Of a stretch of 64,000 bases of DNA, positions 40,222 to 50,100 are shown one piece after another. The stretch lies in contig NZ_SUUH01000002.1 in the NCBI RefSeq assembly GCF_015062615.1, forward strand, positions 248,001-312,000, given 5' to 3'. Source of the DNA: Denitrobacterium detoxificans. GTDB taxonomy: Bacteria; Actinomycetota; Coriobacteriia; Coriobacteriales; Eggerthellaceae. The position numbers and the translations under genes are program-made. A model generated the notes under the pieces. The model was not told the DNA's origin, did no database searches, and was given only the letters and a program-made list of their open reading frames with translations. Within the stretch, counting starts at the first letter, position 1. Each line of letters opens with the position of its first letter.

Positions 40222-41946
40222 CTATGCCTTCAGGAACTTGCCCACGCTCTTACCGGCTTCGCGGCCCAGCACGATGGCCATGCCCAGGCTGCAGCCGGGG
40301 ATGGGCGTGATGTATTCGTAGCCGAAGCGCTTGCCGCAGTCGTTGCCGCTTACGTACAGGCCGGGGATGGGCTCGAAGTTCTCGTCCAGGGCGTTCTGCT
40401 CGCCGTCGGTGATAATGCCGCCGCAGGTGACCATCGTCTCGCCAAATTCGGGTTCGTAGGTGCAGGCGTAGAACGGGGGCGTGTTAACGGGGAAGAGCAC
40501 CTTCGCGTCGCGGCCGTACTGGGCGTCAGCGCCTGCCGCGCAGTAGGAGTTCCATTGTTCGATCTGCTCCAGGAAGTTCGTCTTGGCATCGCCCGTCAGG
40601 CCCATCTGGCCAGCCAATCCCTCGAGCGTGTCGTCGGCGATGTAGGTCACCGTGGTCATGGGGCCAGCGGCGGCTTCCGACGATGCGTCATCGGCAGTAG
40701 CTTCGCCCTTGAATACGGCATATGCCTTGTCCAGGCTTTCCTGCAGGCTGGCGATGTTCTCCTCGCTTGCGGTGAAGCCCGCGTGCTGGGGGATGGTGTA
40801 CTGGCGGTACGTGGGGAAGTTCGCATCGCAAACTGCGAACTTGGTCTTGCGGGCGCGAATCTGCGTCGTCAGGCCGCGCTGCTCGCTGGTGGGGTAGTAC
40901 TCGTTGCAGAAGCGCTTGCCGTTTTCGTCGATCCATACGGCCTGGGGTAGGCAGTTCATCTTGCCGGGCACGGAAAGGCCGCGGAAGTTCATGCCGGGAA
41001 CGGGCGTGGTCTCCAGGTGCGCGCCGGCCCAGTAGGCCATCTTCACGCCCGCGCCGTCGTTGGTGCTCATGCTGGAGAGCTGCTCGTCGCCTACCAGGTT
41101 GCCATAGGCGTCGGACATCAGGTCATTCATCATTTCCTGGTTGCCGCCGAAGCCGCCCGTGGCCAGTACGACCGCCTTACATTCGTACTTCTTGTAGCCC
41201 GATCCGCTCTTCGTGACGATGCCGGCAACCTCGCCATTGTCCATGACGACGTAGTAGCCTTCTTCTTCCCAGTTCACCGTGCCGCCTGCCTTCTCGCCGG
41301 CTGCGCGGTTGTAGCCGATGAGCTTCGTCTCGTTGCAGTCGCCGTAAAAGCTGCATACGCTCGGCCAGAACTTGATGCCGGAAAGCTCGTCCATCTGATG
41401 CTCGGTCTTGGGGAAGAACGAGGTGGTCATGGAAGCCAGATCCTCTTCGGTGCACTGGTCGAGGTACCAGTTGCAGTTCGCCTCGGAGTTCTGGGCGAAC
41501 TTCATCACCAGGTCCTGGTTCGCGCTGTTGCCCGTGATCTTCATCCAGTTCTGGTAGAACTCAACGGGGTCGATGTGCGGTACGCCGCGATCCTGCAGCA
41601 CCTTGGCGTTAAGCGAGGCGAATTCGTTGCCCACGGCAGCGAAGGTATCTTTGGCCTGCTTTTCCACCAGGATGACGTCGTATCCCTCTTCTGCCAGCTC
41701 GCGGAAGGCCGTGGTGCCTGCATAGCCCATGCCTACAACGACGACGTCGCAGGACGTGGTGCTCTCGAAGCTGGTCACCTCGCTCGGTGTGGTCTTCCAG
41801 GAAGACTCGGCTGCCTCAGCGGTGCTCTCGGTCTTCGCCTTGGGCGAAGAGCACGCGGAAAGCGCGCCTGCACCGCCCAACGCCAACGATGCAAGGGCGC
41901 CGCCCTTCAGGAAATTCCTGCGCGAGAGCTGTACGGGTTCGGTCAT
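40222..41946 (-). CDS. Tat-exported lipoprotein FAD reductase (fumarate-reductase-like)
   Basis: A 574-residue extracytoplasmic flavoprotein. ATG 41946 follows AGGAGGGA. The N-terminus combines a Tat motif (SRRNFLKGG) with a lipobox (GALSACSS), so it is probably a Tat-translocated lipoprotein attached to the outer face of the membrane. The FAD Rossmann motif is CDVVVVGMGYAGTTA. C-terminal FAD contacts are in GLYVSGNDCGKR and PIPGCSLGMAIVLGREAG. No FMN-binding domain is present. A Ser/Ala/Glu-rich linker (residues 33-60) separates the anchor from the enzyme. The divergent LuxR gene 42219 is the likely regulator. Substrate unknown. Confidence 0.9.
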   Translation of the reverse strand: MTEPVQLSRRNFLKGGALASLALGGAGALSACSSPKAKTESTAEAAESSWKTTPSEVTSFESTTSCDVVVVGMGYAGTTAFRELAEEGYDVILVEKQAKDTFAAVGNEFASLNAKVLQDRGVPHIDPVEFYQNWMKITGNSANQDLVMKFAQNSEANCNWYLDQCTEEDLASMTTSFFPKTEHQMDELSGIKFWPSVCSFYGDCNETKLIGYNRAAGEKAGGTVNWEEEGYYVVMDNGEVAGIVTKSGSGYKKYECKAVVLATGGFGGNQEMMNDLMSDAYGNLVGDEQLSSMSTNDGAGVKMAYWAGAHLETTPVPGMNFRGLSVPGKMNCLPQAVWIDENGKRFCNEYYPTSEQRGLTTQIRARKTKFAVCDANFPTYRQYTIPQHAGFTASEENIASLQESLDKAYAVFKGEATADDASSEAAAGPMTTVTYIADDTLEGLAGQMGLTGDAKTNFLEQIEQWNSYCAAGADAQYGRDAKVLFPVNTPPFYACTYEPEFGETMVTCGGIITDGEQNALDENFEPIPGLYVSGNDCGKRFGYEYITPIPGCSLGMAIVLGREAGKSVGKFLKA

Positions 41947-42058
41947 GGTTCCCTCCTTTGTGGTACGCGCCGACCTCCCATGTGCGTCGGCGCTGACGCT
42001 GTTGCGTCTGTCTCCTAACCTGCCTCAACCCTAGGCTGCTCGGCTCTTTCGCGTAATT

Positions 42059-42119
42059 GCGGAAATGGGGTATTTGCCTTGCGGGCGCCCTTTTGCGGCA
42101 TCGCGGATTTGGGGTATTT
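42059..42119. promoter_or_regulatory. Direct-repeat regulator sites between flavoprotein and LuxR gene
   Basis: GCGGAAATGGGGTATTT (42059-42075) and GCGGATTTGGGGTATTT (42103-42119) are direct repeats 44 bp apart, matching at 15 of 17 bases. The 44-bp spacing is about four DNA turns, so both sites face the same side. They lie in the divergent promoter region of the flavoprotein 40222 and the LuxR gene 42219. Confidence 0.6.
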
Positions 42120-42175
42120 TCGTAAAATGCCTGTTCAGCGCAAATGCTATTGTGGTGAGTGGGAAAGGGGAAAGG

Positions 42176-42181
42176 TATAAT
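42176..42181 (+). promoter_or_regulatory. -10 box of the LuxR gene 42219
   Basis: TATAAT 37 bases upstream of the GTG start; no strong -35 hexamer. A ribosome-binding site AGGGAGGG follows at 42202-42209. Confidence 0.4.
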
Positions 42182-42218
42182 CGCGCTATCGTCTAGCTTG
42201 TAGGGAGGGCTTCGCGAC

Positions 42219-43655
42219 GTGTCTGGAATTGCTCGTTCGTTCGATTGGCGCATTGCGCTCTTCGGCCTGTTTGCCGTTACCACGCCCATCTTCTCGCCCA
42301 ATGCGTCGGTCTTTCGCGGGGGCGCCGCAGCAGGATTCATGCCGTACTTTATCTTCTCGATGTTCATCGCCCTGGCGGTAGCGTCACTTGTGCTCGTCAT
42401 TTGCTCGCGCCGCGTCTCGTGGAATCCTCCGCGGAGTGTGCTTATCTGCGCGAGCCTGCTTTACGCTGCATCCATCGTTGTTTTTGCGGCACTGTCGTTG
42501 GGTTGGACGGTGCCGCCCGTGGCCGTTGCAATCGTGGGCGCGGTGTGCGGCGCTTCCACCGTGGTGATCACCGTGCGCTGGGCATCGTTCCTCTCGGCGC
42601 TCGACTTTCGGGAAGGTCTCGTTTGCAGTTCGCTGCTCTGCATTGCCACGTCGTTGGTGGGCATTGGGTTTCAGGCGCTGCCGCTCTATCCGCGCGCGGT
42701 TGTCTATGTGCTAATCGCCATCGTTGGCGGCGTGTGCCCCGCGCTGATGGACCCGCCCAGCCGGGATGCCTCTCCCGAGGGTTCGTCCCCTGAAGGCGAG
42801 CTCGTTTCGACGCGCAACTTGTTCCACGTCTTGCATCTGCCCGTCATCGGGCTGGTCATCTACGCATTCATGATGAGCATCAACAAGGTGCTGCTGTGGG
42901 GTGCAGTCGACGCCGAGTTCATTGGCGCAATTGTCGCGGCCCTGCTCATCGTGCCCATTCTGCTTATTCGCACGGATAAGCCGGCTTCCGCCTTCATCTA
43001 TCGCGTGATCGCTCCCATCATCGGTGGCGTGGTTATTGTCTTCGTGAGTTTTCCTGCGGGCACGTTTCCGCATGGGGCGGCGCTTTGGCTCGTGTACATC
43101 TTTCTTTCGGCGCTTGCCATTGTCGCGCTGGGGCAGGTCATTGCAGTCATGCATGCGGGGGAGTTTCGCCGGGAGTTCGTGGTGGGGCTTGCGCTGTTTT
43201 TGGGTGGCGTCGTTTCGCTCTGCGGCCTCATGTGGGTGAACGTGTTCGGCGGCTTGGACAGTTACGAGCCCGTGATCTACGTGATCATCGCCGTGTACTG
43301 CGCCCTCATGGTCATTTCACTGGGGTGGGAATCATGGCGAACCATTACGGCCGTAGCGGATGTGGATGGGGAAGGCGAGCTTGTCGCTTCGCGCGCGGAG
43401 GATGCCGATGGCTCTCAGCTGAGCTCCCATCGTCCGTCAACCGTGACCATTCCCGCTGCCATTTCGCAGAAGCTTACGCGTCGTGAGAACGAGATCCTAT
43501 CGTATTTGGGGCGTGGTCATTCGAACGCCTACATTGCCGAGAAGCTGTTCATCTCGGAAAGCACGGTGCGCACGCACGTGAAGCACATTTACCAGAAGCT
43601 CGAAGTTCATTCGCGCGAGGAGCTGTTCGTGCTGCTCGACCATGGGTGCGCGTAG
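42219..43655 (+). CDS. LuxR-family regulator with twelve-segment membrane domain
   Basis: A 478-residue membrane-bound regulator. GTG 42219 lies nine bases after AGGGAGGG. Twelve predicted membrane segments fill residues 10-370, and residues 410-478 form the LuxR helix-turn-helix (KLTRRENEILSYLGRGHSN, LFISESTVRTHVKHIYQKLE). It is divergent from the Tat-lipoprotein flavoprotein at 40222, its probable target, over the direct repeats at 42059-42119. Its stop is three bases from that of the convergent methyltransferase. Confidence 0.88.
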   Translation: MSGIARSFDWRIALFGLFAVTTPIFSPNASVFRGGAAAGFMPYFIFSMFIALAVASLVLVICSRRVSWNPPRSVLICASLLYAASIVVFAALSLGWTVPPVAVAIVGAVCGASTVVITVRWASFLSALDFREGLVCSSLLCIATSLVGIGFQALPLYPRAVVYVLIAIVGGVCPALMDPPSRDASPEGSSPEGELVSTRNLFHVLHLPVIGLVIYAFMMSINKVLLWGAVDAEFIGAIVAALLIVPILLIRTDKPASAFIYRVIAPIIGGVVIVFVSFPAGTFPHGAALWLVYIFLSALAIVALGQVIAVMHAGEFRREFVVGLALFLGGVVSLCGLMWVNVFGGLDSYEPVIYVIIAVYCALMVISLGWESWRTITAVADVDGEGELVASRAEDADGSQLSSHRPSTVTIPAAISQKLTRRENEILSYLGRGHSNAYIAEKLFISESTVRTHVKHIYQKLEVHSREELFVLLDHGCA

Positions 43656-43658
43656 CGG

Positions 43659-44597
43659 CTATTTCGTTTCCCAGGAAATGAATGCCCAGGTGATAATGCG
43701 CGGGTTGCGCAGGCGCAGGGCCTTCTGGGGAATGCCCTTGCTGTCGGGTTCTCCCACGTGCTCGTTCGGTATCAGGTTGTCGCGCAGCCAGGATTCCAAG
43801 TTACGCTTCGCCTGGGCGATGCCCTCCGTGTCGGTCTCGTCGAGCGTGTCGGTGATCATGCGTCCGAAGTCAACGGCTGCGTCTTCCAGATCGTCGAACG
43901 TGTCCAGGCGCGTGCTGCGGATGTAGTTGCACGTCGGCTCGAACCCGTCGTTGAGTAGGATGTTCCAGGCGTATTGCGCGTCGTTGCCGTGGCGGTTGCG
44001 TACGCCGATAGCCGAAAGGACGTTGCGGTCCATGCGCGGGCTGCAACCCGTGGTGAGCGTAACGCAGCAGCGGCGGCTGGCCACATGGTTTAATTTCATG
44101 AGCGCCTCGCGTAGGTCGTGGGTGGCAATGGAGCGCGAGGCGATGGCAACGTCGACGCAATGGGCGCTCATGTCATGTTCGTTCCAGTTGTCGTCCCAGC
44201 TCATAAGCTTCGTTTCGATGCGGTCGGCGATATGCGCATTATGTTCGCGTTCGGCCACTTCCACGCGCGCGGCGGTTTCGTCGAGCATGCCCTGGCTGAA
44301 GTCGGCGGCGATGACGTGGTTTCCTGCCAGCGCGAGCGGCACGGCGATGCTACCCGTTCCGCAGCCCATGTCGAGCACGCGTTCGCCCGGTTGTACGGCG
44401 GCCATTTCCAGGAATGCGGAAACGTAGGGGCTGGGGGAGTCCTTGCTGCTGAAGTTCTTTGACCGCTTGTTCCAATATTGCGCATCATCGGCGCGGCGGC
44501 GTATGCGCTGAAGTCGCTTCCACTCCTCGTTCCAGTCGGATTCCTGGAGGAGGGATATGGTTTCGCCGTTGGACTGCGAGTTATGCGGATTCGTCAT
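43659..44597 (-). CDS. SAM-dependent methyltransferase (class I)
   Basis: A 312-residue cytoplasmic protein. ATG 44597 (MTNPHNSQ) follows AGGGAG; an upstream in-frame ATG adds nine residues with a poorer site. SAM-binding motif I is VLDMGCGTGSIAVPLALAG (about residue 74), followed by the acidic motif II (VIAADFSQGML) and motif III region (VDVAIASRSI). The substrate is unknown; related coriobacterial proteins occur near respiratory genes, but context here gives no clue. Convergent with 42219. Confidence 0.82.
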   Translation of the reverse strand: MTNPHNSQSNGETISLLQESDWNEEWKRLQRIRRRADDAQYWNKRSKNFSSKDSPSPYVSAFLEMAAVQPGERVLDMGCGTGSIAVPLALAGNHVIAADFSQGMLDETAARVEVAEREHNAHIADRIETKLMSWDDNWNEHDMSAHCVDVAIASRSIATHDLREALMKLNHVASRRCCVTLTTGCSPRMDRNVLSAIGVRNRHGNDAQYAWNILLNDGFEPTCNYIRSTRLDTFDDLEDAAVDFGRMITDTLDETDTEGIAQAKRNLESWLRDNLIPNEHVGEPDSKGIPQKALRLRNPRIITWAFISWETK

Positions 44598-44680
44598 CTT
44601 GCTCCCTTTTTCGGTGCCTACCAAGGGTATTGTAGAACAAGCAGAAGGCGGATTATTCTCGAGTGGGAAGAAGGTAGATT

Positions 44681-45367
44681 ATGCACGTTGAACTTCTATA
44701 TCATACCCCCGACCCCGAGCGCGCCATCGCCACGGCGGCGCGTCTGTGCTATGCCCCCGTGGGCGCTTCGGAGCTCATGGAGACGATGTCCGAAGAGCGC
44801 GTTCACAGCGTGCTTTCCACCATCATGAGCAGCGGGCATTTCAGCACGCTCGAGCATGCCTCGTTCACGTTCGCCATCGACGGCGTTTCCCGTGCGCTTA
44901 CGCATCAGCTCGTGCGTCATCGCATTGCCAGCTATAACCAGCAGAGCCAGAGGTATGTGAAGTTCAAGCAGGGCGTTGCCGTTGTCACGCCGAACACCGT
45001 TTCGGAAAGCGCCGAGGCGGTTGAAGTCTATCAGAAGGCTATCGATGCGGCTACCGACGCTTACGTCAAGCTGCTCGAGCTGGGCATTCCGGCCGAAGAT
45101 GCGCGTTATCTGCTTCCCAATGCGGCGGAGTCGAAGATCGTCGTCACCATGAACGCGCGTACCCTGTATCATTTCTTCTCCGAGCGTTGCTGCAATCGCG
45201 CACAGTGGGAGATTCGCGAGCTTGCCTGGCAGATGCTCGCGCTCGTGCGTCCGCTCGCCCCGTTCGTGTTCGCCGATGCAGGCCCGGGTTGCGTGCGTGG
45301 CCATTGCCCCGAGGGTAAGATGACCTGCGGGGAGCCGTATCCGCGTATCGATCGCGCAAGCCTGTAG
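44681..45367 (+). CDS. thyX: Flavin-dependent thymidylate synthase ThyX
   Basis: A 228-residue enzyme that makes dTMP from dUMP using FAD and methylenetetrahydrofolate. The ThyX signature RHRIASYNQQSQRY is at residues 79-92. ATG 44681 follows GAAGAAGG. No ThyA is seen in the window. The gene precedes the DUF1385 gene by 40 bases and may be co-transcribed. Confidence 0.95.
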   Translation: MHVELLYHTPDPERAIATAARLCYAPVGASELMETMSEERVHSVLSTIMSSGHFSTLEHASFTFAIDGVSRALTHQLVRHRIASYNQQSQRYVKFKQGVAVVTPNTVSESAEAVEVYQKAIDAATDAYVKLLELGIPAEDARYLLPNAAESKIVVTMNARTLYHFFSERCCNRAQWEIRELAWQMLALVRPLAPFVFADAGPGCVRGHCPEGKMTCGEPYPRIDRASL

Positions 45368-45407
45368 CGCTTCGTTTTGTCGTGTCCCGTTCCGTGAAGT
45401 AGGTTCC

Positions 45408-46673
45408 ATGAAGAAGAAGTCCGACCTGTCTCGCGCGTTTTCCGAAGACGGCGCCCTGAAGACCCATGTGGGTGGTCAGGCGCTCTTGGAGGGCGTCATG
45501 ATGCGAGGCAAGTTCAATTGGGCGGTTGGCGTGCGCGAACCGCAGGGAACCATCTACACGGAAGAGCACGATCTGGCTAGTGGCCGCGCGAAGAACGGCT
45601 GGTTGCGCGTTCCCATCGTGCGTGGATGCACGGCCTTCGTGGAATCGCTTGCCCTGGGCTACAAGGCGCTCGAAATCGCCGCTACGCATGCCTTTGCCGA
45701 CGAAGACGAAGAGGGTGAGCGGGCAAACGCTGAAGTGGCGCCTGTCGTAAGCGAAGTTGCGTCGTCCGCGAACCAGGCGGATGACCAGCCGTTTTCTTGG
45801 TCGCGTGATTTTGGCAATCCCGACGAGATGGTCGATGGCCTGTGTGCCCAGCGTACGTTGGAAGTGGTGACCGAGCCGGGTGCTGCAGAGCCTAGCGACA
45901 AGGGCACGCCCGAGTTGGGCACCGAATCCGCAAGTGCTGCAGATTCCGAAGAGGCGCCCGCTCAGGAAGGCCAGGATGAAGGCGTGCTTTCCCGTGGGGC
46001 CATGACGGCGAGCATGGTGCTGGGCCTGGTGCTGGGTATTGTGCTATTTATCGTGGCGCCTGCGGCCATCACGAACGTCATCGTGGGTGAGTATGACCAG
46101 GCAACGCTTGCATGGAACCTGGTCGATGGCTTGCTGCGCGTGCTCGTCTTCGTGGGGTATATCGCCCTCATTGGCCTCATGCCCGACATTAAGCGCATGT
46201 TCGGCTACCATGGCGCCGAGCACAAGACTATTCATTGCTTCGAACATGGCTTGGAGCTTACGCCCGAAAACGCCCGTAGCTTCCCGCGCCTGCACGTGCG
46301 CTGCGGCACGGCGTTCCTCATTATGGTCATGGTCATCGCCATTTTGGTGTACACCATCACGCCCATCAACGCGCTCATTGGTGCGTGGGGCGTTCCCGAC
46401 GGGCTGCCTAAACTGGCGCTCGTCATTGTTACGCGCATCGTGCTTATGCCCGTCATCGCCGGCATCAGCTACGAGATCACGGTGAAGTGGGCGGGCAGCC
46501 ATCCCGATAACCCGCTGGTGAAGGTCGTGTTGTGGCCGGGTATGCAGATGCAGTACCTCACGACGCGCGAGCCCAGCGACGACCAGATCGAATGCGCCAT
46601 TGCGGCCATGAAGCTCGTGCTCGAGCGCGAGGAGCGCGAAGCTGCCGCTGGCGTTACCGCTCGCGCGAATTAG
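45408..46673 (+). CDS. DUF1385 family membrane protein (YqhQ-like)
   Basis: A 421-residue membrane protein. ATG 45408 follows the thyX stop by 40 bases. The DUF1385 signature GGQALLEGVMMRG is at about residues 22-34 and the family's later motif GYHGAEHKTIHCFEHG is present, with several membrane segments (LGLVLGIVLFIVAPAAI, FLIMVMVIAILVYTI). An acidic, Glu/Ser-rich insertion at about residues 100-195 has no match in the short family members. Function is unknown; the family is broadly conserved in Gram-positives. Confidence 0.88.
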   Translation: MKKKSDLSRAFSEDGALKTHVGGQALLEGVMMRGKFNWAVGVREPQGTIYTEEHDLASGRAKNGWLRVPIVRGCTAFVESLALGYKALEIAATHAFADEDEEGERANAEVAPVVSEVASSANQADDQPFSWSRDFGNPDEMVDGLCAQRTLEVVTEPGAAEPSDKGTPELGTESASAADSEEAPAQEGQDEGVLSRGAMTASMVLGLVLGIVLFIVAPAAITNVIVGEYDQATLAWNLVDGLLRVLVFVGYIALIGLMPDIKRMFGYHGAEHKTIHCFEHGLELTPENARSFPRLHVRCGTAFLIMVMVIAILVYTITPINALIGAWGVPDGLPKLALVIVTRIVLMPVIAGISYEITVKWAGSHPDNPLVKVVLWPGMQMQYLTTREPSDDQIECAIAAMKLVLEREEREAAAGVTARAN

Positions 46674-46715
46674 GGGCAATCCATATAGAAGCGAAGCAAC
46701 AGCTAAACGCATGCA

Positions 46716-46750
46716 GGGGACCGCGTCTCATTTGAGCGCGGTCCCCCTAT
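46716..46750 (+). terminator. Terminator after the DUF1385 gene
   Basis: A perfect 10-bp stem (GGGGACCGCG / CGCGGTCCCC) with an 11-nt loop, then CTATTATTTCG. Confidence 0.7.
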
Positions 46751-47140
46751 TATTTCGTTCATACGTGAATATGATTTTGCGCCCAAGCGGCAATCCCGCA
46801 TAGTTCCTACGCTCCTGATGATGATCCCTTTTTGCACTTGCTAGCGCGTTAGCAACTCTCGCTTCCCGTAAGGTAACCAGTATTTCTATTTACTTTATTC
46901 GCGGATAAGAATATACTCCACGCTGAATTATCTTATCTACGAATAATTGGGACTGAGAGGGTATCCCATCCATCCAGCCGTATCTGGCATTTAGCACGAT
47001 GCGGCGCCGGTGTGGGGCGGGGGTAATGCGTGTCGTTTGGTCACTTCCACCCAGCTGACGCAAACAAAAGTGCTGTCGAATAATCAGTTGGTTTTGCGAG
47101 ACGCAGCAAAGGGAAGCTGCGGAAGGAAGGGACGAATGCA
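46747..47140. other. Upstream region of the 1459-residue secreted protein
   Basis: The gap 46674-47140 (467 bases) holds the terminator at 46716 and an AT-rich upstream region with the inverted repeat 46895-46946. No gene is seen. The AT content is visibly lower in G+C than the rest of the window. Confidence 0.4.
46895..46946. promoter_or_regulatory. Long inverted repeat upstream of the secreted protein 47141
   Basis: TTATTCGCGGATAAGA (46895-46910) and TCTTATCTACGAATAA (46931-46946) pair at 14 of 16 positions across a 20-bp centre, about 195 bases before the start. Likely operator or cruciform-type element. Confidence 0.55.
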
Positions 47141-50100
47141 ATGAGCAAATTGAAACGTGGGGTGATTGCCGCCTTCGTGGCGGTTTTCGCGGTAGCGTGC
47201 CTGGCCGTAGGGCCCGTTTTGGCGCACGCGCTTTCTACCGATCCGACATACGATTGGTACACCCCTGGGCAGGATAGCTATACGCTTTCCAGCGTAGGTG
47301 ACGTTCGTGGCTTTGCGAATTTGGTCAATGGAACGGCCGACGTGAACGGCGACGGCACCCCCGACGAGGCGATCACATTCGAGGGCGCAACCGTCACGGT
47401 GGTTGTGCCCCTTGTTGGCGATTATGGCTTCGGGGGCATTTCGTGGACGCCCATTGGTAGCGTCGAGCACCCGTTTCTGGGTTCGTTCGATGGTGGAAGC
47501 AACGTGTTCGACGGCTTTCGGATCTGCGCAGGAACCGAAGACGAGGATGCCATCGACCGCGCAAGCTACCTGGGCTTTTTCGGATACGTGGGAGGCAGCG
47601 TGAGCAACGTTGCCATTGGATCGAATGCGAGCCTCGTTGCCGTAAACCATACGGCACCCATCGACCATGTGGGCATGGTTGCGGGCTACGTTGGCGGCAG
47701 CATGGTGAATTGCTCGAATGCCGCAAGCGTCGCGGTTTCCGATGACTGCGTCCAGACGGCGGAAGCGCCCCAGACGGCCAGCTATATTGGTGGCCTGGCG
47801 GGCGTGTGCGTTGGCAGCGTGAGCGGATGCGCCAACTCCGGCGCGCTTTCCGTAAGCTCCGCCACCGCTCCCGAAACTGACGTGGAATGCTCGCGCATCG
47901 TGCAATGCGTTGGCGGCGTCGTGGGATTTTGTGGCGACGAAACGCGCATGGGCTCGAGTAACGCTCCTATCGAAGGCGATGCAAGCAAGCATGGCAGCGT
48001 TTCGGGCTGCGTGAACACGGCCCAGATCACCATTGACACCCCTAGCGAATCGGGCGTCGATCGCTTCGGCTCCACCGCGTACGCGCGTAGCGAAGCCGTG
48101 GGCGGCATCGTCGGCTACAGCCAGGGTTCCGTGTCGAACTGCGTGAATGGCAGCAAGACCGTAGCTTCGGAAATCTCGAATGTTGGCTACCTCCGCGCCG
48201 AGCATGGCACGGCCGTAGGCGGCATCGTTGGCTCGCTGCGTAACGTTATGTCGGGGGAAAGCGCAACTGCTAACGTCACCCAAGATGACGGCAACGAGAG
48301 CGATCCCATCGAGCTGTCCAACTGCGTGAACTATGGCGACCTCTATGGTTTGAACTGCGTAGGCGGCATTGCCGGCGCCACGGGCACCTACACCACCGTT
48401 TCAGGCTGCATGGACATGTACAAGACGTATGTTTCGGGCGACACCGCCATCGAGGCGCGCACGTACGTAATCGCCACGCGCTGGAACAAGCCTGGACCCG
48501 CTGGCATCGTAGGCTCGTCGCATGGTGATATCTGCTACTGCGCCAATTTTGCAACCGTGATGAGCGCCACCTGGAACGACGAGGCAGAGCGCACGGTGAA
48601 CGTGGGAAGCGGCTACTACGCTTCCGGCATTGCGGGTTTCCTGACGTACTATCACGAATACGACTACTCAATTGGCGACCAGGTAAAGTGTTCTCCCGTT
48701 CCCGAATGCTACGCCTGCTACAACGCAGGAACCATCATTGCCAATAGCAATATGCGCCAGCGCGGCATTGTGGGAGACAACGAGGGCTACACGCATGATT
48801 GTGTGCTGCTCTCGGGTGTAGTCGAGAACGATGACATGATCTACGGCGACGACGCCGTAGAGTCGGAGGTCTCGGGTTCGGTTTCGAGCAACAAGGTCAT
48901 GTCGGCCGATGATTTGCGCGCATCGGGCGCCATTGCGGCGCTAAACGCCTGCACGGTCACCTCGGGCTGGGACACGTACTGGGTCTCCTCTAATGGCGAC
49001 GAGGGTGATCTTGGCGCGAACCTGGGCTACCCCATGCTCTCGTGGAACTCCCCTTGGAGCAACGCGAACGACATCTCTGCGGGTGTAGCCGTTACCACCG
49101 CCAACGCCAAGTACACGGGTTCGGCGAGCGTACCCACGGTGAGCGTGACGCTTGCGGGTGAGGAGCTCACGCAGAACGTTGACTACTACGTCGAGCCGCA
49201 GCAGGATGCCATCGAAATTGGCGAGGGCTATATGGCAACGGTTCATGGCATCGGCCAATACGAAGGCACCATCTCGAACGTGGCGTATGGCATCGAGGCC
49301 GGCAGCATCGCCGATTGCACGGTCGTCATCGAGCCAACAACGTACAACTTCGAGGCGCAGCCGCTTAGCGCATCATCCATCAAGGTCACGTGTGGGGGCA
49401 GTGCGATCGACCCCTCTGAGTACCGCGTGACAAGCATTCGGGACTACATGGGAAACGAGGTGCCGGAACCGGTTAACGCCAGAACATACACCGTCACCCT
49501 CGCTCCCGTCGAGGGGTCAGTTCACTTCGTAGCGGACGAGACGACTACCGCGGATTACACCATCAAGAAACTGAGCCTTGTGAGCGATTGCGAATTCGAC
49601 AATGCCACGATCTCGTTTGCCGGGCAGACATACCCATGGGTATCCTCTTCCGAGGGCAACGAAGCGCAGAGCCCTTCCACGACGCTTCCTTATGCGGGCG
49701 GTGCAAGCATACATCCCACGTTTGAGGGGCTGACGTGCACGGTGAACGGCGTCACGCACGAGCTGCGCGAAGGCTACGAGTACTACCTGAAGTACGGCAG
49801 CTGGACCGATGGCTATGACACGTACAATACGGGCGTTGCTGGGGGAACCACTATCGGTTGCGTGACGGTTCAGAGTACTTGGTACGCAGACGAATCCGGC
49901 GTAAGCGTCCAGAACTTCAGCAACTACGTCAACATGTTCTTCAATATCACCGACTCTGGCCAGCTGCTCGACCTATCGTACGCCACGTACGAGGCCGCAG
50001 ACCAAATCTACGACGGAACCGCCTATACGCCGGCAACTTTGTATTACAACGGAGTAGCGCTCGTTGAGGGCAGGGACTACGAGATTGCCTACAGCGACAA

